Positions 26,301-34,978 of a stretch of 44,080 nucleotides of DNA are shown in pieces. Below the pieces are notes generated by a model. The model worked only from the letters and a program-made list of their open reading frames with translations. It searched no databases and had not been told where the DNA came from. The stretch's first letter is position 1, and every line of letters begins with the position of its first letter. Source of the stretch: Bacteroidota bacterium (GTDB lineage: Bacteria; Bacteroidota; Ignavibacteria; Ignavibacteriales; Melioribacteraceae); NCBI GenBank assembly GCA_021801605.1, contig JAJYXU010000090.1, positions 1 through 44,080 on the forward strand, read 5' to 3'. The translations under genes and the position numbers were made by a program.

Positions 26301-27653
26301 TCAAACATGCTTATACTTTTCCCAGTTGCCAAAACGAAATTTGATAAATATCACCAAAGCATATAAAACGACATAGAAAGGAAGAGCAGACCATGCGCCT
26401 ATTAATCCAAACTTTAAATAGACACCAAAGAAGTAAGCTATAGGAACGAATACAAACCAATTTAATACTACTTCGGAGATCATTACAAAAAGAGTTTGTC
26501 CGATTGCCTGTAATCCATTTGCAAGAACAACTCCGATTGCGTAAAAGATTTGTCCAAATCCCGCAATTCGCAAAGCAGGAGCGGCAATCTCAATTATTCT
26601 TTGATCGTTCGTTAATAATATTAAAATCAAACGGGGCACAAAAATAAAAATTAAACCAATGAAAATTGTGTAGAGCGTTGCAAGCTTACTAGTTTCGAAC
26701 CCATAATGTTTTGCCTGTTGAATATTGTTTCTGCCAAGACTATTTCCCACCAAGGTCTGTACTGCAATTCCAAAACCGAAACAAGGCATTAAAGAAAATT
26801 GTAATGAAGAAAATACAATTGTGCTTGCTGCTTGGCTATCAGTTCCAATATACCCTGTAATGGTAATAAAACTTAAAAAACCTACAAGTATAAAAATATT
26901 TTGAAGTGAGACCGGTAATGAAATTTTGATAATGGATGATGCTATACTTTTAACGAAATGAAAATTTTTGAAATAATGAAATTTATGCCGGAAAGTTGGA
27001 GACATTGATATAGAAAGGTAAAATAATGCATCGCAAAATGTTGCAATAGTTGAACCTAAACCCGACCCAGCCAAACCCATTCCCTGAATTCCAAATCCTC
27101 CATAAATTAAAATGTAGTTGAAAACAATATTCAAAAGATTAATTAGAACTGCCGAATACATAAATATTTTTGTTTTGCCTATTCCAAAGAAAAAACCGCG
27201 GTATGAAACTGTAATAAGAAAAAAAGGAAGTCCCATAAAACGATAATGTAGAAATTGCCCGGCATAAAAGCCGACTTTTGGATCAACGGCAAAAAATCCA
27301 GCAATATCATAAGCGAAGAAAACTACAATGGCAGAAATTAAAATACCGATTAAAAAAGAGATGATTAAAGAAGTGTTCAGCACTCTTCCGCATTCGTCAT
27401 ATTCTTTTGCACCAAATCTGCGCGCTATTAAAACATGTGTACCGGTAGCAAGACTTGAGAACAAGCTGACTACAGCCCACGTTGCAATTACTCCAATGCC
27501 CATGGCAGCCAGATAATATTCAGCATTGTTCAAACGCCCAACCATAGCAGCATCAACTAGCGATACAACCATTTGGGAAGAAAGACCGGCAATTGCTGGA
27601 AGCGCAAGTCTAAGTATGTATTTGCGATCTGCGGAGAACCATTTTAATTTCAT
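26301..27653 (-). CDS. MATE-family multidrug/cation antiporter
   Basis: An integral membrane protein of 450 aa with about 12 hydrophobic segments and the MATE pattern, for example LALPAIAGLSSQMVVSLVDA and VGRL near the start and GIAVQTLVGNSLGRNN in the second half. MATE proteins export drugs or metabolites using Na or proton gradients. The ATG at 27653 begins the conserved MKLKWFSADRKYILRLALP; the longer frame starts with TTG at 27662. No ribosome site is clear. It is divergent from the two-HTH regulator gene at 27932, which makes it a candidate target. Confidence 0.92.
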   Translation of the reverse strand: MKLKWFSADRKYILRLALPAIAGLSSQMVVSLVDAAMVGRLNNAEYYLAAMGIGVIATWAVVSLFSSLATGTHVLIARRFGAKEYDECGRVLNTSLIISFLIGILISAIVVFFAYDIAGFFAVDPKVGFYAGQFLHYRFMGLPFFLITVSYRGFFFGIGKTKIFMYSAVLINLLNIVFNYILIYGGFGIQGMGLAGSGLGSTIATFCDALFYLSISMSPTFRHKFHYFKNFHFVKSIASSIIKISLPVSLQNIFILVGFLSFITITGYIGTDSQAASTIVFSSLQFSLMPCFGFGIAVQTLVGNSLGRNNIQQAKHYGFETSKLATLYTIFIGLIFIFVPRLILILLTNDQRIIEIAAPALRIAGFGQIFYAIGVVLANGLQAIGQTLFVMISEVVLNWFVFVPIAYFFGVYLKFGLIGAWSALPFYVVLYALVIFIKFRFGNWEKYKHV

Positions 27654-27862
27654 ACGCGGCAAAGATATTGAAATATTAGATACTACAAAACTACTATATC
27701 TGTTTTCATTCAGAATTATAACAGTAATTTTTGCTGGGAGTCAACCCTATGAGGCGTATCTAAAAAGGTCTATTCCGTTATTTTGGATTGTGAAAATAAA
27801 CCGAATTCAAAACTTTTCTATAATGATATTACCTTTTTAGAGAAGACTCATCTATATTAAAC

Positions 27863-27892
27863 TTGCCTAGAGTAAACATGTTTACTATTTTG
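27863..27892 (+). promoter_or_regulatory. Candidate promoter with 16-bp palindromic operator
   Basis: AGTAAACATGTTTACT (27871-27886) is a perfect 16-bp palindrome. It lies between TTG (27863-27865) and TATTTTG (27886-27892), which is one nt shorter than the Bacteroidota TAnnTTTG box, and 45 nt before the regulator start. It is a natural site for autoregulation or for control of the divergent MATE gene. Confidence 0.5.
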
Positions 27893-27931
27893 CAATAGTT
27901 AACTGCTTTACAATAGAGGAAATGATTCATC

Positions 27932-28477
27932 GTGACAAAGCAGGAAGAAATAAAATATCTCCTCCATACTCTTGGTATCAAACTGAGTTTGGTGTCAGAA
28001 AAGTTGGATATGAAGGTCCAAACGCTCACTTACCTCTTAAATGACAGCCCCCAATTTGACGACGACCTTTATCATCAGATCAAAAAAATAATTGATGAAT
28101 ACCAGTTCGAATTAAATTTATTTGAAGATTCGCTTCCGGATAATTTAGATTTGTTTAGTGATGAGAAATTGCAGATGGGTGTTGGAGAGCGGATGCGCTT
28201 CTTTGCAAAAAGAAAATATGGTACTCTCAAAAAACTTGCCGATGCAATGGCAATTTCTCCGCAACAATTACAACAATATATCAGCGGAAAAAGAGAGCCG
28301 GGAACCAGAATTTTAGCAAAGTTACTCCGTCTTGGCTGCGATGTTAACTGGCTTCTCGGCGGAAAAGAATCGGTTGAATCGTATAAAATTTACAAACTGG
28401 AATCTGAACTACGGAAGTTACAAAGCAGTTTTTCACAAATTGCTGAGCTAACCAAAAAAGTTGAGAGCGGACACTAA
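27932..28477 (+). CDS. Transcriptional regulator with two HTH domains, GTG start
   Basis: A 181-aa protein with two helix-turn-helix regions: a short N-terminal one (about 8-38, GIKLSLVSEKLDMKVQTLTY) and a classic XRE/Cro-type one (about 95-140, TLKKLADAMAISPQQLQQY followed by ISGKREPGTRILAKLLRLG). The C-terminus (about 150-180) is a predicted coiled coil. The start is GTG, with GAGGAA 8 nt upstream. A palindromic operator candidate lies 45 nt upstream. Tandem HTHs suggest a dimer that reads an extended site. Likely targets are its own promoter and the MATE gene; this is inference. Confidence 0.8.
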   Translation: MTKQEEIKYLLHTLGIKLSLVSEKLDMKVQTLTYLLNDSPQFDDDLYHQIKKIIDEYQFELNLFEDSLPDNLDLFSDEKLQMGVGERMRFFAKRKYGTLKKLADAMAISPQQLQQYISGKREPGTRILAKLLRLGCDVNWLLGGKESVESYKIYKLESELRKLQSSFSQIAELTKKVESGH

Positions 28478-28506
28478 ATAGTATTTTGTAACAAGTAATT
28501 AATAAA

Positions 28507-28526
28507 AAAGCGACTTACATCGCTTT
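28507..28526. terminator. Bidirectional terminator between regulator and tRNA-Ala
   Basis: The stem AAAGCGA/TCGCTTT with a 6-nt loop is flanked by a run of As on the left and TTTCTT on the right. On the minus strand it is followed by TTTTTT, so it ends the tRNA transcript, and on the plus strand it can end the regulator transcript. Confidence 0.75.
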
Positions 28527-28531
28527 CTTAG

Positions 28532-28604
<73 letters not shown>

Positions 28605-28643
28605 GGAAATATTTGAGAATTTCTAATAAGAAATTTTCTGAAA

Positions 28644-28674
28644 CAAAACTAACTATACGAAATCTTTTTGTCAA
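28644..28674 (-). promoter_or_regulatory. Promoter of tRNA-Ala
   Basis: On the minus strand TTGACA (28669-28674), a 17-nt spacer and TAGTTTTG (28644-28651), which matches TAnnTTTG exactly. Transcription would start about 33 nt before the mature tRNA. Confidence 0.65.
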
Positions 28675-28870
28675 TCATTAATCCGATCACTAATGCATTT
28701 ATTCTTCAAATCATTCTCATTGATCGAGTAAGAATATTGTAATAAAATTTTTCATTGGAACATCCGGCTTTTTCTTTAGTAAGATAATTAATAATTTTAG
28801 ACAGACAAATAAATGAATTGAATTAGACTTCGAACAGAAATATCTTTGAAATAAATAAAATAAGATAAAG

Positions 28871-29281
28871 ATGAAATACCAACTTCCAATCGCCTTTTTT
28901 TTTATTTCTGCTTTTGTCGCAACGTGTTTTATCTCAGCATGCGATGATACATCAAACATAACGAATATTGATAGCGTAGTTATTCCAGCGCAAAATGTTA
29001 GTTACTCCCAACATATTCAGCCGGTATTAACAGCTAAATGTGCCCGCTCTGGCTGTCACGATGATCAAACACACGTCAGCAATTTAAGTTTGACTTCATA
29101 TTCAAACACGACTGCCGATTATTTAGTTGTAGCTCCAGGACTTCCCCAAAACAGTTTACTCGTGTTATCAGTTCAAGGATTGACAACCAGTCCAATGCCG
29201 CCGATTGGTTATCCACCATTAACAAAAAATCAAATTGATGGAATAAAAACCTGGGTAAAAGAAGGTGCTAAAAATAACTGA
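28871..29281 (+). CDS. Lipoprotein with cytochrome c-like CX4CH haem site
   Basis: A 136-aa protein. The N-terminus is a lipoprotein signal with lipobox ISAC (Cys24). The mature part starts like small cytochrome domains, SYSQHIQPVLTAKC, and has CARSGCH (Cys57, Cys62, His63), a CX4CH spacing instead of CXXCH, and a downstream SPMPPIG whose Met may be the distal ligand. This layout is common in Bacteroidota cytochrome-like lipoproteins. Covalent haem attachment is inferred and has not been shown for this spacing here. It overlaps the next gene by 17 nt. Confidence 0.72.
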   Translation: MKYQLPIAFFFISAFVATCFISACDDTSNITNIDSVVIPAQNVSYSQHIQPVLTAKCARSGCHDDQTHVSNLSLTSYSNTTADYLVVAPGLPQNSLLVLSVQGLTTSPMPPIGYPPLTKNQIDGIKTWVKEGAKNN

Positions 29282-29729
29282 TATCAATTCGGGTGTTTAT
29301 CTACTGGAGATTTTTGCTTCTGAACCGTTCAAAGTTGAGATTGACAATTTCAAAGAGAAAATTTTTCAGCCAGGGTACTATTACTATTCCGGAAGCGCAC
29401 AAAAAAACTTAGAACAGAGAGTGGAGAGGCATCAGCAAGAATCTAAAAATGTTCACTGGCATATTGATCATATCACCTCAATCCCCTCAAACAAAATAAA
29501 AGCAATCTTTCTTTTTGAAGGAGCAAACAAAAATTTTGAATGCGAAGTTATTAGAGAATTGACAGAAAATTTTAAATTGAAGATTGCCGCAAAAGGATTT
29601 GGCAATACCGACTGCAAGCGTTGTTTGTCTCATCTATTATATTGCAAACAGAGAATGACTCACAGCCATTTCATTGCACGGTACCAATCTACCGTTCGCT
29701 TAATGCCATCTTCTAATGAAACAGTTTGA
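29265..29729 (+). CDS. DUF123 GIY-YIG-like nuclease family protein with extended C-terminus, GTG start
   Basis: A 154-aa protein of the DUF123 family: GVYLLEIF, FQPGYYYYSGSAQKNLEQRV and ESKNVHWHIDHITS, then CKRCLSHLLYC, where family members usually end. The last 25 residues or so (RMTHSHFIARYQSTVRLMPS) lie on the strand opposite the 3' end of the reductase gene (29660-30652). The stop therefore seems to have been lost and the frame read on, or the extension is neutral. The start GTG at 29265 lies within the cytochrome-like gene. Family members are proposed endonucleases; the function is not established. Confidence 0.75.
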   Translation: MLKITDINSGVYLLEIFASEPFKVEIDNFKEKIFQPGYYYYSGSAQKNLEQRVERHQQESKNVHWHIDHITSIPSNKIKAIFLFEGANKNFECEVIRELTENFKLKIAAKGFGNTDCKRCLSHLLYCKQRMTHSHFIARYQSTVRLMPSSNETV

Positions 29730-30652
29730 CGATATCCTAAATCGCGTACCGCTTTTGAAACATCGCAAGTCCACGCTTTTTGAACAAAGTCCCTTGCTTT
29801 CTCCAAATTAAATGTAGCTGCTTTCGAACTGAACATAGCAAAAAACTGCGCTACTGACGCAATTGTGTAAACTGTAAAATGAGGGATCTTTATAGTGAAT
29901 GCTTTTTTACCAATTGCGCGATGGCTAACTTTGCCTATTTGTTGCCAGTCGTAATACTGTTCAGTGCCAATAAAATAGGTCTGTCCAATTGCTTTTTCAG
30001 AAATTGCAGCAAGGTATATGCCTTGAACCAAATCTTCAACATGAACCAGACTTAATTCTTTTCTATCAAGACCGATCACTCCCATCAGACCTTGCTTGTA
30101 TGTCTTAAAGAAAAGATAAATCTCCGTATCTCGCTCTCCAAATACGGCAGGTGGACGAATAATTGTGATCCGAAGCTTATTCATATATTTCTTAGCGAGT
30201 TGTTCTTGGGCTAATTTACTTTTCCCATAGCGGGTAATCGGATGTTCGGGAGTCTCTTCATTAACCGGTTTTCCATCAAGAGAAGGACCGCATGCTGTTT
30301 GACTACTAACAACTACAACTTTTTGAATCGTAGGATTCACTTCACACAAAACATCAAGCAACACATTAGTAGTCTCTACATTTCCTTTGAAGTAATCTTT
30401 TTCATCTTTCGCTTTGACAACACCGGCAATATGGAAAAGATAATCGGCATCCTTCAATATTTTTTTGAGAGCGTCTTTATCAAACAAACCGCAATCAAAA
30501 ATTTCCACAGGTTTATTTTCAAGCCAGCGCTTAGAACTTGATCCGCGTAAAATACATCTAACTTCATGACCTTCAGCAAGAAGTTTATCAACAACATGAC
30601 TTCCTACAAAGCCGGAAGCTCCGGTTACAACTGAGATTTTTTTCATAGCCAT
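29660..30652 (-). CDS. NAD(P)-dependent SDR/epimerase, candidate ceramide-pathway reductase
   Basis: A 330-aa extended SDR with the Rossmann motif TGASGFVGSH (Gly11, 14, 17), VSSQTA near Ser117 and the catalytic YGKSK (Tyr142, Lys146). By fold it could be an epimerase, 3-beta-hydroxysteroid dehydrogenase-like protein or reductase. Its place, divergent from a serine palmitoyltransferase-type gene 113 nt away and near a GNAT gene, resembles bacterial ceramide clusters, where an epimerase-annotated protein (CerR) reduces the keto group. That function is inferred from context. The 3' end overlaps the convergent DUF123 gene by 70 nt. Confidence 0.7.
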   Translation of the reverse strand: MAMKKISVVTGASGFVGSHVVDKLLAEGHEVRCILRGSSSKRWLENKPVEIFDCGLFDKDALKKILKDADYLFHIAGVVKAKDEKDYFKGNVETTNVLLDVLCEVNPTIQKVVVVSSQTACGPSLDGKPVNEETPEHPITRYGKSKLAQEQLAKKYMNKLRITIIRPPAVFGERDTEIYLFFKTYKQGLMGVIGLDRKELSLVHVEDLVQGIYLAAISEKAIGQTYFIGTEQYYDWQQIGKVSHRAIGKKAFTIKIPHFTVYTIASVAQFFAMFSSKAATFNLEKARDFVQKAWTCDVSKAVRDLGYRQTVSLEDGIKRTVDWYRAMKWL

Positions 30653-30765
30653 TCTATTAATTAATAATTTATTTTCTTTATATTGCTAAACGAAATTCAA
30701 TTAATCCAATTTCATTCAAGTCAAAAATAGAAAATTTCACTATAGAAAAATAATCCGGAGGTGTT

Positions 30766-31959
30766 TTGGACTTATTTAAGAAATGTCATGACTTTACACG
30801 CGCAGACGAAGTTAAAGCATTAGGGCTATATCCCTACTTTCGTGCTATCGAAGAAAATGAAGGTCCCGTTGTTCAAATCGAGGGGAAAAAGGTTGTTATG
30901 GCGGGCTCTAATAACTATCTTGGACTTACTGCTCATCCAAAAGTTAAAGAAGCATCATTAAGTGCTGTAAAAAAATATGGAACAGGTTGCTCAGGTTCAC
31001 GGTATTTAACCGGCACATTAGATCTACACATCGAACTTGAAAGCAGACTTGCAAAATTTTTTGGTACCGAAGCTGTTCTACTGTACAGTACCGGTTACCA
31101 GACTGCTCAAGGTATTATTCCAACTCTTGTACAAGGGAAAAATGAATATGTTGTTTCTGATAAAGACAATCATGCTTGTATTGTTGCCGGACAAGTAATG
31201 GCTAAAGGATTAACAGCAAATCTTGAACGTTACAAACACAACGATATGGCTGATTTAGAAAGAGTTTTAAGCAAACTTCCTATGGATGCTCCTAAATTAA
31301 TTGTTAGCGATGGAGTTTTCAGCACTGGTGGTGAGATAGTTAACCTGCCCAAATTGGTTGAACTTGCCAAAAAATATAACGCACGTACTCTAATTGATGA
31401 TGCCCATTCTGTTGGAGTAATTGGAAAAGGTGGAAGAGGAACTGCAAGCGAATTCAATTTGGAAAAAGAAGTTGATCTTACAATGGGAACGTTTAGTAAA
31501 ACATTCGCATCTTTAGGTGGTTTTGTTGCCGCTGAAGAACGCGTGATAAATTATTTGAAGCATCATTCATCCGCTTTGATTTTTAGCGCATCTCCTACGC
31601 CAGCTTCTGTTGCCGCGGCACTTGCAGCATTAAATATTCTTGAAGAGGAACCTTGGCGCGTTGAAAAACTTATTAGAAATGCGAATAAAATGCGTAAAGA
31701 ATTATCTGAAGCCGGTTTCAAAATAATTGACGGAAGAACTGCAATTGTTCCGGTTATTGTTGGTAATGATGAGTTGGCTTTTGCAATGTGGCGTAAACTT
31801 TATGACGCAGGAGTATTCGTAAATGTTTTCATTTCACCCGGCGTTCCGCAAGGAAGACAGATGATGAGAACAAGTTATATGTCAAGCCATGAAGATGAAC
31901 ATCTCGATTTCATAATAAATGCTTTTAAGACAGTCGGAAAAGAAATTGGTTTGATATAA
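30766..31959 (+). CDS. Serine palmitoyltransferase-like alpha-oxoamine synthase, TTG start
   Basis: A 397-aa PLP enzyme of the alpha-oxoamine synthase family with the PLP lysine in [12 protein letters not shown] (Lys245), DDAHS (211-215), SDKDNHAC (His136) and [14 protein letters not shown]. The N-terminal LYPYFRAIE and the [11 protein letters not shown] segment match bacterial serine palmitoyltransferase more than AONS (bioF) or Kbl, so it probably condenses serine with an acyl-CoA or acyl-ACP as the first step of sphingolipid synthesis. The start is TTG at 30766 after CCGGAGG; no in-frame ATG lies upstream of the conserved region. A strong terminator follows. Confidence 0.82.
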   Translation: MDLFKKCHDFTRADEVKALGLYPYFRAIEENEGPVVQIEGKKVVMAGSNNYLGLTAHPKVKEASLSAVKKYGTGCSGSRYLTGTLDLHIELESRLAKFFGTEAVLLYSTGYQTAQGIIPTLVQGKNEYVVSDKDNHACIVAGQVMAKGLTANLERYKHNDMADLERVLSKLPMDAPKLIVSDGVFSTGGEIVNLPKLVELAKKYNARTLIDDAHSVGVIGKGGRGTASEFNLEKEVDLTMGTFSKTFASLGGFVAAEERVINYLKHHSSALIFSASPTPASVAAALAALNILEEEPWRVEKLIRNANKMRKELSEAGFKIIDGRTAIVPVIVGNDELAFAMWRKLYDAGVFVNVFISPGVPQGRQMMRTSYMSSHEDEHLDFIINAFKTVGKEIGLI

Positions 31960-31977
31960 TCAATCACACTTAATTTC

Positions 31978-32009
31978 AAAAGCATACTTTATGCGGGTAT
32001 GCTTTTTTT
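31978..32009 (+). terminator. Intrinsic terminator after the serine palmitoyltransferase gene
   Basis: A perfect 10-bp stem AAAAGCATAC/GTATGCTTTT with a 9-nt loop runs into a seven-T tract, 18 nt after the stop. It separates the gene from the GNAT gene on the same strand. Confidence 0.85.
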
Positions 32010-32028
32010 ATAGATGTCCGGAGAGAAT

Positions 32029-33150
32029 ATGTCGGAAGTAAAAATTAAAATCGTTCAATCGAAAAAAGATATTGATACTTTCATAAAATTTGCATGGAAG
32101 ATTTATGCAAACGACCCGTATTGGGTTCCACCTATAATTTACGATAAGAAAAAAATATTAGACCGTAAAAAAAATCCATTCTTCAAACACGCAGGAATGG
32201 AAATGTATCTTGCCGAAAAAAATGGCGAACTTGTTGGAAGAATTGCAGCAATCAAGAACGACCTTCACAATAAATATCATAACGACAACGTTGGTTTCTT
32301 TGGATTTTTTGAATGTATAAATGATCAGGAAGTAGCCAACAAACTTTTTAATACGGCTAAAGATTGGCTTATCAAACAGGGTTGTAACGCAATGCGCGGA
32401 CCGGCTAATCCATCATCTAACGATGAGTACGCTATGCTGCTTGAAGGATTTGATGATGAACCAAGATTATTAATGACATACAATCCTCAGTATTATCTGA
32501 CTCTCTGCGATAATTACGGACTTCAAAAAGCAAAAGACCTTTACGCTTACAAACTCGAAAATCCAAAAGTAGTTGGTTCGGAAAAATTAAGAAGAGTTGC
32601 GGAGATAGCTCAGAAACGTTCGGGCATAAAAATTTATTCTATGAACATGAAAGAGTTCAATAAAGAACTCGACAAGGTAAAATTTGTTTATAATAAAGCT
32701 TGGGCACCCAATTGGGGTTTTGTACCATTTACTGAAGAAGAAATTGATTCGATGGCAAAAGATCTTAAACCGCTCGTTGAACCATCGCTTGTTTTGTTTG
32801 GAGAGATTGACAATAAGCTTGTCGGCTTTGCACTTGTTATGTTGGATTACAATCAAATCTTTAAATCCATGAACGGGAGACTTTTCCCATTCGGCTTCTT
32901 AAAACTGTTTACACAGAAGAAAAAAATAACATGGTCTCGTATTTTGACTCTAGGAATAATCCCCGAATATCAGAAGCGCGGACTCGATGCAGTGTTCTAT
33001 TGGGAGATAGTTAACCGTGCGGCAAACATTGGTATTTTATTAGGTGAAGCGAGCTGGATTTTAGAAGATAATGAAATGATGAATCGAGGCGCACAAGTTA
33101 TGAACGGCGAGATTTATAAAAAATATAGAGTTTATCAAATTGCAATCTGA
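32029..33150 (+). CDS. GNAT-fold N-acyltransferase, candidate ceramide synthase
   Basis: A 373-aa protein with a GNAT-type acyltransferase fold: KIVQSKKDIDTFIKFAWKIY near the start, the family-typical segment DPYWVPPIIYDKKK, NAMRGPANPSSNDEYAML, and a C-terminal GIIPEYQKRGLD that resembles the acyl-CoA-binding R/Q-x-x-G-x-G/A loop. Relatives are usually listed as hypothetical and often lie beside serine palmitoyltransferase genes. In Caulobacter the bacterial ceramide synthase is likewise an acyltransferase of this kind. The role here is inferred. The start at 32029 is chosen because GGAGAG lies just upstream; ATG at 32014 is an alternative. Confidence 0.72.
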   Translation: MSEVKIKIVQSKKDIDTFIKFAWKIYANDPYWVPPIIYDKKKILDRKKNPFFKHAGMEMYLAEKNGELVGRIAAIKNDLHNKYHNDNVGFFGFFECINDQEVANKLFNTAKDWLIKQGCNAMRGPANPSSNDEYAMLLEGFDDEPRLLMTYNPQYYLTLCDNYGLQKAKDLYAYKLENPKVVGSEKLRRVAEIAQKRSGIKIYSMNMKEFNKELDKVKFVYNKAWAPNWGFVPFTEEEIDSMAKDLKPLVEPSLVLFGEIDNKLVGFALVMLDYNQIFKSMNGRLFPFGFLKLFTQKKKITWSRILTLGIIPEYQKRGLDAVFYWEIVNRAANIGILLGEASWILEDNEMMNRGAQVMNGEIYKKYRVYQIAI

Positions 33151-33189
33151 TCAATTACTGCTAATACTTAATACCAACTTTTTAGATTT

Positions 33190-34083
33190 TTATTTTAGCG
33201 CATCATCATACTTGGATATATGAGAAGGATCCACCTTCTTAAGAATTGAGAAAACTGATTTATCAGGATAACCTTTTAGAATTTCGACAAACTCACCGGC
33301 TTTAGCATCAAAAAAAACTTTCATCAAGACACTACGCGTGTCAATTTGGTCTTTCATCTTTTCCAGGTCTTTTATCAGCTTAAGAATATTATTGTAGGCA
33401 AATTGTCTCTGATCTTTGTCGGATAATAAATCCAAGCCATTATAGTGATAATCAAAGTAATCTTGACGGAATAACTGATACTTCGTATTCAACAGATTTT
33501 CAATTAAAGCACGTCTGTTATAAGCAGTGCTCTCTAACTGCCATCCTTTGGAAGATGAACTTCCCGCACCTTTTATTGTAATATCCAAAGCTTTCTGAAA
33601 ATACTCCGTACCATCCAAAGGCCCAAATGAATCGGCATCGAAACCAATCATAAGATATGCGTAAAAATCCAGTAAACTTGTTAACGGGTCAAAATCGGTC
33701 TGGTTGAAATACATTGCTTGATTCTTCTGATATTTGAACTGCCAGCTATTATCCATTATACTCATCATAAGAGAGTTTAATTGTGATCCATGAATTGGAC
33801 GCTGGCTTGCTACAACTAATTGTGCGCTATAACTTGTTTCATCGGATGAGCTATTGAAAAAAATATTGAAAGAGCATTTAATACGTTCCCCTTCCCACGC
33901 TTTGTTTGTAAACTTTGAATTATTCAAATAATCTTGAACCTGATTCTTAAAATTGTCTAACCGATCCCGTGCCGAAGTTTCAAGTTGTTCAACATTCACT
34001 ATAATTGTTGCATCCAACTCCTGAGCAGAAACAAACATCGGCAAAACAAATAAACAGATAATTGAAAGAACTGTTTTTTTCAT
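33190..34083 (-). CDS. DUF4835 family protein, PorD-like (type IX secretion-associated)
   Basis: A 297-aa exported protein: signal peptide KKTVLSIICLFVLPMFVSAQ, then ELDATIIVNVEQLETSARDR, IFFNSSSDETSYSAQLVVAS and FYAYLMIGFDADSFGPLDGT, which are DUF4835 hallmarks. NCBI lists this family as type IX secretion PorD; direct functional data are sparse. The start at 34083 (ATG, with GGAG 8 nt before it) is preferred over GTG at 34092. It is divergent from the PorV-like gene. The other type IX genes (porK-N, sov) are not in the window, so the assignment rests on family alone. Confidence 0.72.
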   Translation of the reverse strand: MKKTVLSIICLFVLPMFVSAQELDATIIVNVEQLETSARDRLDNFKNQVQDYLNNSKFTNKAWEGERIKCSFNIFFNSSSDETSYSAQLVVASQRPIHGSQLNSLMMSIMDNSWQFKYQKNQAMYFNQTDFDPLTSLLDFYAYLMIGFDADSFGPLDGTEYFQKALDITIKGAGSSSSKGWQLESTAYNRRALIENLLNTKYQLFRQDYFDYHYNGLDLLSDKDQRQFAYNNILKLIKDLEKMKDQIDTRSVLMKVFFDAKAGEFVEILKGYPDKSVFSILKKVDPSHISKYDDALK

Positions 34084-34160
34084 TATCCTCACTCCAGGTT
34101 TTTTCTTAATTCAAGATATAGATTTGGAAAAAATTAAACAATGATTTAAGTTGTAGCCAT

Positions 34161-34976
34161 ATGAAAAGAGTTTTAGCAACTTTGTTTGTTTTACTCTTCT
34201 TATTCTGTAATTGTTTCGGGCAAATAAGTTCTGGCGCGAGACAAATTGCTTTAGCCCGCTCTGATCTATCTTCTTCAAATGATGTTTTTACACTTTTTAA
34301 CAATCCAGCCGGACTATCATTAATTAAAGTTAGAGAAGCTGGTTTATTTTACTCACCTGCTCCCTATGGTTTAACTGAACTTTCTAATGCGGCTGCTGTC
34401 TATTGTGAACCGACTTCCCTCGGTTCATTTAGCGTTGGTTTTGGGATCTATGGTTTCGATCTATATAAAGAGACTAAAATAACTCTAGGTTTTGGAAGAA
34501 AATTGTCAAAAAATTTTTCAGTTGGACTAACTTCTATTTTCCATAATGTCTCAATCAAAAATTACGGAAGCAAAGGAATTCTGATTTTCAATATAGGTTC
34601 AATTGCAAGATTGAATGATTTAATCGGAATCGGTTTTTTAATTGAGAATGTTACACGTTCAACAATGGGCAATGAATCTAACCAGATTCCAACTGTAATC
34701 TGGCTTGGAACAGATCTACATTTCACAAATGAATTTTCATTTAATGCCGCTATTCAAAAAGAGATAGGATACAATCCTTCGCTCCGATTAGGAACAGAAT
34801 ATTCCATTATGGATTTTTTAATAATTCGTATTGGTGTATCAAATGAACCTGATACTTACTCCGGCGGTTTTGGAATTGTTTATAATTTTATACAAGCCGA
34901 TTATGCAGTTTTATCCCATCCCGATCTTGGCTTAACTCATCAGTTCGGATTGATTTTACGATTTACCAAAGACTAA
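34161..34976 (+). CDS. PorV/PorQ (UPF0164)-type outer-membrane beta-barrel
   Basis: A 271-aa barrel protein with a signal peptide (KRVLATLFVLLFLFCNCFGQ) and the N-terminal hallmark GARQIALARSDLSSSNDVFT followed by LFNNPAGLS, typical of the PorV/PorQ/UPF0164 family. Alternating beta strands and a Phe-rich C-terminus (QFGLILRFTKD) fit an outer-membrane barrel. Family members anchor or hand over type IX secretion substrates. There is no clear ribosome site. The next gene starts 2 nt after its stop, so the two are translated together. It is divergent from the DUF4835 gene. Confidence 0.7.
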   Translation: MKRVLATLFVLLFLFCNCFGQISSGARQIALARSDLSSSNDVFTLFNNPAGLSLIKVREAGLFYSPAPYGLTELSNAAAVYCEPTSLGSFSVGFGIYGFDLYKETKITLGFGRKLSKNFSVGLTSIFHNVSIKNYGSKGILIFNIGSIARLNDLIGIGFLIENVTRSTMGNESNQIPTVIWLGTDLHFTNEFSFNAAIQKEIGYNPSLRLGTEYSIMDFLIIRIGVSNEPDTYSGGFGIVYNFIQADYAVLSHPDLGLTHQFGLILRFTKD

Positions 34977-34978
34977 AA

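Noticed and set aside
28717-28959. 80-aa minus-strand frame across the start of the cytochrome-like gene
   Set aside because: It is antisense to a signal-peptide-bearing gene, and no recognisable domain or ribosome site is present.
28871-29281. Canonical cytochrome c
   Set aside because: The spacing is CX4CH, not CXXCH, so it was recorded only as cytochrome-like.
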